Below, one piece after another: positions 8,401-12,357 of a stretch of DNA of 12,357 nt. Below the pieces are notes generated by a model, which saw only the letters and a list, made by a program, of their open reading frames with translations, had not been told where the DNA came from and ran no database searches. The translations under genes and the position numbers were made by a program. Numbering within the stretch: position 1 is the first letter of the stretch; each line of letters starts with the position of its first letter. Where the stretch lies: contig JAJDEL010000504.1 of NCBI GenBank assembly GCA_029259835.1, positions 1 to 12,357 of the forward strand, written 5' to 3'. The stretch is from Planctomicrobium sp. Lineage in GTDB: Bacteria; Planctomycetota; Planctomycetia; Planctomycetales; Planctomycetaceae.

Positions 8401-8740
8401 CAACTATGACCGCAACAATCCCGGGTTCAAACACATCATACTGAGGCCACGTCCGGTCGGCGATTTGACGTGGGCGCGCGCGTCACACGTTTGCGTGTAC
8501 GGAAAAATCATCAGCGATTGGAAATTGATCGATGGAAACATTCGCTGGCGAGTCGTTGTCCCCCCCAACACCACAGCAACGGTGTACATCCCAACGACTT
8601 CGCCCGGTATTGTTCACGAATCAGGCAAGCCAATCGACGAGTGGCCCAACATTCAGGTGCTGGAACGTCAGAGTGAGGAAGTCCTGGTCAAGATTGGATC
8701 GGGAACGTACGAGTTCACCTCCCCATTTAAGAAGAACTAA
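5435..8740 (+). CDS. secreted GH78 alpha-L-rhamnosidase-like glycoside hydrolase
   Basis: A 1101-residue exported protein. A Sec signal peptide (1-24) ends FASA before Glu25. Next come an immunoglobulin/Fn3-like domain (about 30-150, with WWKVRVWD), an extra jelly-roll-like region (about 177-320), the bacterial rhamnosidase N-terminal domain (about 345-500), a second beta domain (about 530-640), the (alpha/alpha)6 catalytic barrel (about 648-990) and a C-terminal beta sandwich (about 1000-1101). The general acid of the GH78 motif RDER is present as Glu681 and the second carboxylate as Glu955 in TTIWERWD. Two positions that are normally Asp around the first motif, at -6 and +7 from Glu681, are Met675 and His688. 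The usual FNHY segment after the second motif reads ESQKILSGNFE (969-979). The family hydrolyses terminal alpha-L-rhamnosides, but this variant may use a modified, perhaps sulfated, sugar or have another specificity. It starts one base inside the previous stop codon. Confidence 0.88.
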   Translation: MIKHSKILLFALIASTWFSQFASAEDAAKGGLQATDLRCEHLVNPLGIDDLQPRLSWKLLSTSKGKRNQRQSAYQIIVASDLVPLKENRGDLWDSGRTASEQSHLITYGGKPLRSRVQCWWKVRVWDEQGNVSNWSPAARWSMGLLSPNAWQKAKWIGMNQTDDPGIEITDLKAANWLWYPEGNAAVDAPVETRFFRRQLTLPKDRRIVRAICFFAGDDAVSFYVNGAHIGVGRGHPALVGADLTGQLKPGVNELAAAITNGNADVPANPAGWIGAVRVEFETGEPLIIHSDKSWKCRKSTTENWQTREFKSSDWVAAMELGKAGIAPWGIPWKDRWHSEHRQLPGRYLRREFETPQDKTIRRATAYVCGLGFFDLHVNGKLIGDQLMNPALSGYDKRALYVTFDITDAMQTGSNVVGAVLSNGRFFAPRSQNPMPMHSYGQPQMIGEVHLEFSDGSEQTIVTDESWNVTAEGPVRASNEFDGEEYDARKEMLGWASAGFDAKKWKSAQLVPPPGGELEAQMIEPIRVTEVLKPIKLIQPKHGIWMADFGQAFYGVVRLKVAGPAGTRVTMRTSFNVLEDGTLNYINDRSAKNTDAYTLNGKGIETWHPRFRGNATRWVQVEGFPGTPTKESFAGLVTHTDHEPVGQFECSNGLVNRIYLNARWGTRMQNRSVPMEPDRDERMPWSGHPAKTSESEGWTFNVARFYEHFLHNYRVHQADDGSLQEILPPYWKFNGKDIIWPSVATIIPDWYYNFYGDERPLRDNYDMMKKFVLYHEQTNLKPDNTMDHCTYGDWVDTASIGANSRNFGATSRPLMGTAYLYNNCRIVERSARILGKTEDEKYFRELADRIHSGFNSRFYDAKTGTYESATQCSSVLPLAFGLVPKELRQRIIDHLTQDVMVKHKGHTSVGLIGTQWQMQVLTDIGHPEVAYQIATRTEQPSWGDMINKGATTIWERWDTDTQDGGMNGESQKILSGNFEAWCYQTLGGINYDRNNPGFKHIILRPRPVGDLTWARASHVCVYGKIISDWKLIDGNIRWRVVVPPNTTATVYIPTTSPGIVHESGKPIDEWPNIQVLERQSEEVLVKIGSGTYEFTSPFKKN

Positions 8741-8808
8741 ACGCTATGAAGTCCGACCGAATGAACCTTAGCCAAACAAGCCAATTCTCGTTGGAATTGA
8801 TCAGACGC

Positions 8809-8815
8809 AAGGGAG
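8809..8815 (+). promoter_or_regulatory. Shine-Dalgarno sequence deciding the sulfatase start
   Basis: AAGGGAG lies five bases before the ATG at 8821, and that ATG is followed immediately by a signal peptide. In-frame ATGs at 8746 and 8761 would add up to 25 polar residues ahead of the signal peptide and have no comparable ribosome binding site. Confidence 0.6.
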
Positions 8816-8820
8816 CCGAC

Positions 8821-10314
8821 ATGACTCGCGAGTATCAGTGGAGATTGTTTGCGGTCATTCTGCTGTTGCTCAACGTCAACACGGCCGTGGGTCGACCGAA
8901 CGTCCTGCTGATCCTGACAGAAGATCAGGGCGCTCAAATGAGTGCTCTGGGAACCAAGGGCCTGCAGACACCCCACATGGATTCGATTGCTGCACAAGGC
9001 GCGATGTTCAAGAATGCCTTTGTGGCGTATCCCGTCTGTTCAGCATCAAAAGCTGCAATCTATACGGGGCTGTACTCTCACACGAATGGCTGCCGTTCCG
9101 TGTGCTCTAACCATCCTCCAGGATCGCCGCCAACGCCCGCACAGATGAAAGGCTGGGCCTATACTCGCCCAAGCGTCCATAAAGAAATCCCAACCCTCAT
9201 TGAGATGCTTCACGCAGAAGGCTATTACACCGGCGTTTCGATGAAGCTTCATGTCGTCCCGGTTGAAAAATTTCCGTACGACGAATTCATCAGGAACTCA
9301 ACGACAAGGTTCGGTAACCATGGTGTCACCGACGGAAAAGAGGCTGTATCTTTCATCCGTCGAGCCCAAGCAAAACAGGTGCCGTGGTTTCTTTGTTACA
9401 CGATCAGCATGCCGCATCGCCCGTTCCGAAACAGCGATAAAGAGGTGATCACCGTTGATCCCGCCGATGTCGAAATTCCACCGTTTCTACCGAACACCCC
9501 AGTCATGAGAAAGGACTGGGCCGAGTATCTCGATAGCATTGAAGCAGCGGACGACTCTGTCGGTGACGCCCTAGCGGCTCTCAAAGAAACCGAATCATTG
9601 GACGATACGCTTGTCATCTTTCTTGGTGACCATGGCCCAGCCTACCAGCGAGGCAAGATGACCGCGTACGACTTTGGACTGCGCGTACCAATGGCAATCA
9701 TGGGGCCTGGAGTTCGTACCGGGCAGGTGACTGATGAACTTGCCAGTGAGCTGGACCTAATGCCCACGATCCTGGAGTACGCAGGTATCGATGCTCCCGC
9801 TCTCCAACACGGCCATTCGTTGTGGCCTATTCTTCGCGGCGATGAAGATGCGCATGGTCACGACTATGTCTTCGGCGAGGTACATCATGACTACATATAC
9901 TCTCCGGAGAAACCAGGGCAAGGCGGAGTCCAGGCTCCCGGAATGCAGGAACGTAGCGTTTTCGATGGCCGTTATCATCTGATTTACCGTGAGAATTTCG
10001 ATCAACCTCGAAACGTCAATGCGGACCTCCGCGATTGGAACCGGTGGCTAAATCGAGCCTGGGATGAGACGATCGCGCAAAAGGAAAAGTATCCCAGGCT
10101 GTACGAGATGATTCGCCAGCAGGATCCGATTCGACTCGGAGGCACGCCGCCACAATTCGAACTTTTTGACCTTGCTACAGACCCGCACGAAATGACGGAT
10201 CTCACGAAGAGCGCCGATCACAAACCACAGTTTGACCGAATGCTCAAGACGCTTCGGCAGTGGGCTACTGACACGAACGATAAGTACATCACTCTCGGCA
10301 GAAATGCCAATTGA
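8821..10314 (+). CDS. secreted S1-family sulfatase with an atypical CSASK active-site motif
   Basis: Exported sulfate ester hydrolase of 497 residues with a signal peptide (about 1-24, hydrophobic core FAVILLLLN). The sulfatase fold begins at RPNVLLILTEDQG, where Glu34 and Asp35 stand at the calcium site usually formed by two Asp. The formylglycine position is Cys73, inside CSASK (73-77) followed by AAIYTG. Standard motifs are CxPxR, or CxAxR in some proteins, so Ala75 is tolerated but Lys77 replaces the usual Arg. Other family positions are Lys142, His199 in SMPHRPF, Asp270 and His271 in GDHG, Lys279 in GKMTAYD, and the C-terminal LFDLATDPHEMTDL (448-461). The gene follows the GH78 gene by 80 bases in the same direction and probably desulfates the same glycan, before or after glycosidic cleavage. 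The positional specificity of desulfation cannot be read from the sequence. Confidence 0.9.
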   Translation: MTREYQWRLFAVILLLLNVNTAVGRPNVLLILTEDQGAQMSALGTKGLQTPHMDSIAAQGAMFKNAFVAYPVCSASKAAIYTGLYSHTNGCRSVCSNHPPGSPPTPAQMKGWAYTRPSVHKEIPTLIEMLHAEGYYTGVSMKLHVVPVEKFPYDEFIRNSTTRFGNHGVTDGKEAVSFIRRAQAKQVPWFLCYTISMPHRPFRNSDKEVITVDPADVEIPPFLPNTPVMRKDWAEYLDSIEAADDSVGDALAALKETESLDDTLVIFLGDHGPAYQRGKMTAYDFGLRVPMAIMGPGVRTGQVTDELASELDLMPTILEYAGIDAPALQHGHSLWPILRGDEDAHGHDYVFGEVHHDYIYSPEKPGQGGVQAPGMQERSVFDGRYHLIYRENFDQPRNVNADLRDWNRWLNRAWDETIAQKEKYPRLYEMIRQQDPIRLGGTPPQFELFDLATDPHEMTDLTKSADHKPQFDRMLKTLRQWATDTNDKYITLGRNAN

Positions 10315-10346
10315 CTGCTGACGACTCTTGAAAACGAACATTTCCT

Positions 10347-12050
10347 ATGAATCATCCTGAATCTCTGACTGATCGCGTCGACAAGCTTTACGAATTCGAG
10401 CGTGAGCCTGTCTCAGAGGACAAGCTCGAAAGCGGCAAGCACTTTGCGGCTCTTTTCGCGGGCGAGCATGTCGCTGGCACAGAATTCGTCATCGGTGCGG
10501 CCTTTGTTGCCTGGGGTGCGAGTGCGGCGGATGTCCTAATCGGTCTGTTGATTGGGAACGCGCTCGCAGTTTTATCGTGGACATTTATCTGTGCCCCGAT
10601 TGCAGTCAAAACGCGACTCACTCTTTACTGGTATCTACGAAAGATTGCCGGACCAGGTGTGACCGCCGTTTACAACGTTCTCAATGCACTCCTGTTCTGC
10701 ATTCTCTCCGGCACAATGATCACGGTCTCTGCATCAGCAATTCGTATCCCCTTCGGCATCCCTCCACAAACGAAATGGTATCCCGAAGATGCCCGGTTCG
10801 TATTGATTGTCTTGATCGTCGGAGCCGTTGTTGTGGGTGTTGCGATTTTAGGATTTAAGCGTCTGGCCCAGTTTTCCGAAGTCTGCGTCCCCTGGCTCTT
10901 CGTCATGTTTGCGGCAGGTGCAATTGGCACGCTACCTGTGCTGGCGAATGCTTCGCCTGGCATGGGGGATGTCCGTGGTATCGCCGACCTCTGGAGGATC
11001 GCGACGGAACAAATCTGGCTACACAATCCAGAGAGCGGCCTCGGTGTCTGGCACATCATAGCCTTTGCCTGGATTTGCAATTTGGCGTTTCATGTCGGCC
11101 TTTCAGACATGGCTGTGTTGCGCTATGCGCCGCGTTCCTCGTACGGTTTGTTTTCTGCTTGTGGAATGTACCTGGGGCATTATGTTGCCTGGGTCTGTGC
11201 CGGTGTGATGGGCGCTGCCGCCGCCTTAATCCTGCAACGACCTCTCGGAGAACTCGACGCCGGTGAAGTCGCCTTTCAAGCACTTGGACTCTCCGGTATC
11301 CTGGCCGTCATCATCGCTGGCTGGGCAACTTCTAACCCAACGCTCTATCGTGCCGGACTCGCCTTGCAGGCAGTCACACCTGGCTGGCCTCGCTGGAAAG
11401 TTACGATGCTGGCAGGCATCGCGACGACGGTTGTCGCCTGTTTCCCATTCGTCTTTACAAAACTCCTCAGCTTCGTCGCCCTGTTTGGGATTCTACTTTC
11501 CCCTGTCGGAGCGATTGTCTTTGTTGAGCATTGGCTGTTTCCGCGTTTAGGACTGTGCCAGTTCTGGTTCAGCAAGACAGGCAAGTCAATCAGTTGGCCT
11601 GCGCTGTCGACATGGATGATTTCAGTGACAATCGCACTCACATTCTGGTTCTCCGAGGCTCTTCACGAATTCTTTATCGCAATCCCCCTTTGGTTTTTCT
11701 CAGGGGCGTTGTACACAGGCTTAGCGTCCGTCGCCGGGGCGCGATCTTCTGAGATTGTTCCAATTGAAGAAGCAGCGACACCCGCCGAAAGTTCTCTTCC
11801 GATCATCTCCACGAAGCGAAAAAAACCAGGCTGGTTGCGAGCGATGGGCTACATCGCCTTAGTCAGCCTGTTACTACAAATCGTTTTGCCACTCTGGATC
11901 GCCTTGAGTGAGAGTGGCGAATACGAATCTCGATTGCCAAGCTACTTCTACTGGCTTGGCATCGCCAGCGTGATTCATCTGGTCACAATTGCCGCCTGGG
12001 TTCTTATAGGAGAGCGAAACCAGGAGCAATCGCCGGAACTGACACTCTGA
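10347..12050 (+). CDS. NCS1-type (cytosine/purine/allantoin permease-like) integral membrane transporter
   Basis: A 567-residue polytopic inner-membrane protein with about 13-14 hydrophobic helices (for example around 36-58, 60-85, 107-132, 151-170, 178-200, 234-252, 266-296, 312-330, 352-370, 372-394, 420-437, 441-461, 499-520 and 532-555). The segment GWATSNPTLYRAGLAL (325-340) matches the NCS1/CodB pattern in which a T-N motif precedes YxAGLAL. The N-terminal helix pair with EHVAGTEFVIGAAF also fits the family. NCS1 proteins import nucleobases, hydantoins or allantoin with Na+ or H+. Here the permease sits at the end of a glycan-type operon, 32 bases after the sulfatase, so a different substrate is likely but unproven. 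It is longer than a typical CodB (about 420 residues). A charged, Pro-containing loop (about 462-497, with KRKK) leads to two additional helices. The start at 10347 has only a weak upstream GAAAAC element. Confidence 0.8.
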   Translation: MNHPESLTDRVDKLYEFEREPVSEDKLESGKHFAALFAGEHVAGTEFVIGAAFVAWGASAADVLIGLLIGNALAVLSWTFICAPIAVKTRLTLYWYLRKIAGPGVTAVYNVLNALLFCILSGTMITVSASAIRIPFGIPPQTKWYPEDARFVLIVLIVGAVVVGVAILGFKRLAQFSEVCVPWLFVMFAAGAIGTLPVLANASPGMGDVRGIADLWRIATEQIWLHNPESGLGVWHIIAFAWICNLAFHVGLSDMAVLRYAPRSSYGLFSACGMYLGHYVAWVCAGVMGAAAALILQRPLGELDAGEVAFQALGLSGILAVIIAGWATSNPTLYRAGLALQAVTPGWPRWKVTMLAGIATTVVACFPFVFTKLLSFVALFGILLSPVGAIVFVEHWLFPRLGLCQFWFSKTGKSISWPALSTWMISVTIALTFWFSEALHEFFIAIPLWFFSGALYTGLASVAGARSSEIVPIEEAATPAESSLPIISTKRKKPGWLRAMGYIALVSLLLQIVLPLWIALSESGEYESRLPSYFYWLGIASVIHLVTIAAWVLIGERNQEQSPELTL

Positions 12051-12076
12051 CTGAACCCAGAGTCGCCGCGATTGCT
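12025..12076 (+). terminator. nested inverted repeat across the permease stop codon, possible terminator or processing hairpin
   Basis: AGCAATCGC (12025-12033) pairs perfectly with GCGATTGCT (12068-12076). Nested inside, ACTCTG (12044-12049) pairs with CAGAGT (12058-12063) around an 8-base loop, and the TGA stop codon spans 12048-12050. The structure covers the end of the permease gene and precedes a 109-base spacer to the next sulfatase. No T-rich tract follows, so it is at best a weak or Rho-assisted terminator, or an RNA-stabilising hairpin. The rest of the spacer (12077-12185) shows only the short palindrome GAGTGACTC (12139-12147). Confidence 0.35.
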
Positions 12077-12185
12077 TCCCGAAATGATTTGCTTGGTTGA
12101 GGTGAGTCGGCCTGTCAGCGACAATCTCAATTCGATGTGAGTGACTCCTCCTATTTCCGTCTTGTCGCCAGCAATCAGGTTTTTC

Positions 12186-12357
12186 ATGAAATCAAAACAG
12201 TGTCTCACCGCAATGACAGCCTTGTTCTTGTGGGCAGCTAGTTCTCCTGTTTCAGCGAAACAGCCAAATATCGTGTTGATCATGGCGGACGATATGGGGT
12301 TCGAATGTGTTGGAGCCAACGGGGGTGAGACGTACAAAACGCCGCATCTCGACCAGC
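12186..12357 (+). CDS. secreted sulfatase, N-terminal part only (cut by the window edge)
   Basis: An open frame of 57 codons runs off the right edge. It starts at ATG 12186 with AGG (12177-12179) six bases upstream. A signal peptide (about 1-24, hydrophobic core LTAMTALFLW, cleavage after PVSA) is followed by KQPNIVLIMADDMGFE, the classic start of an S1 sulfatase. Asp35 and Asp36 are the first two calcium ligands, and TPHLDQ (52-57) is the next conserved strand-helix turn. The formylglycine motif lies beyond the window. Unlike the other sulfatase here, it has the canonical Asp-Asp pair. It is transcribed in the same direction as the operon after a 135-base gap, so it may be a later member of the same transcript or have its own promoter. 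Confidence 0.88.
   Translation, partial: MKSKQCLTAMTALFLWAASSPVSAKQPNIVLIMADDMGFECVGANGGETYKTPHLDQ

Noticed and set aside
11975..12337. 120-codon minus-strand frame spanning the permease-sulfatase gap
   Set aside because: It overlaps the permease C-terminus and the sulfatase signal peptide, both well supported on the + strand, and its product looks like no known protein.
1..12357. Mobile element, phage, CRISPR, tRNA, rRNA or riboswitch
   Set aside because: No terminal inverted repeats, transposase or integrase frames, regularly spaced repeats, tRNA cloverleaf or conserved riboswitch core were noticed. Apart from the cut edges, nearly all the sequence is intact, orderly metabolic genes.

Overview
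The window looks like a piece of a planctomycete chromosome (Planctomycetota, probably a marine or other aquatic member of Planctomycetia). This is inferred from two secreted S1-type sulfatases in one locus, a large secreted GH78-family protein, moderate G+C, and the style of the dehydrogenase, isomerase and cupin proteins. No rRNA or other phylogenetic marker is present, so the assignment is not certain.

Layout. A possible C-terminal scrap of an upstream + strand gene ends at base 67. A short hairpin-bearing spacer separates it from a convergent GntR/FCD-type regulator (178-903, minus strand). The regulator is divergent from a long + strand gene series that starts at 1057, and the shared 153-base intergenic region carries a cluster of ACTGA half-sites that is a candidate operator. 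The + strand series is: HpcH/HpaI aldolase fused to a bicupin (1057-2727); D-2-hydroxyacid dehydrogenase (2720-3790); short-chain dehydrogenase/reductase (3787-4602); xylose-isomerase-like TIM-barrel isomerase/epimerase (4599-5435); secreted GH78 alpha-L-rhamnosidase-like protein (5435-8740); secreted sulfatase (8821-10314); NCS1-type permease (10347-12050). After a 135-base gap comes the N-terminus of a second sulfatase (12186 to the window edge). The first five genes overlap by 8, 4, 4 and 1 bases, so they are very probably one translationally coupled operon. The next two follow at 80 and 32 bases.

How the genes may work together. The GH78-like enzyme and the sulfatases have signal peptides and would act outside the cytoplasm on a sulfated, probably rhamnose-containing glycan or glycoside. 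The permease would import a product. The isomerase, two oxidoreductases and pyruvate-type aldolase would form a cytoplasmic branch of non-phosphorylative sugar-acid catabolism. The regulator probably senses an acid intermediate. The chemistry is only partly defined: no sugar-acid dehydratase or lactonase is in the window, the transporter family is better known for nucleobases, hydantoins and allantoin, and the aldolase carries an unexplained bicupin. The points most worth a second look are this three-domain fusion, the altered GH78 active-site positions, the sulfatase's CSASK motif in place of CxPxR, and the NCS1 permease in a glycan locus. No CRISPR array, tRNA, rRNA, insertion sequence or phage-like gene was seen.
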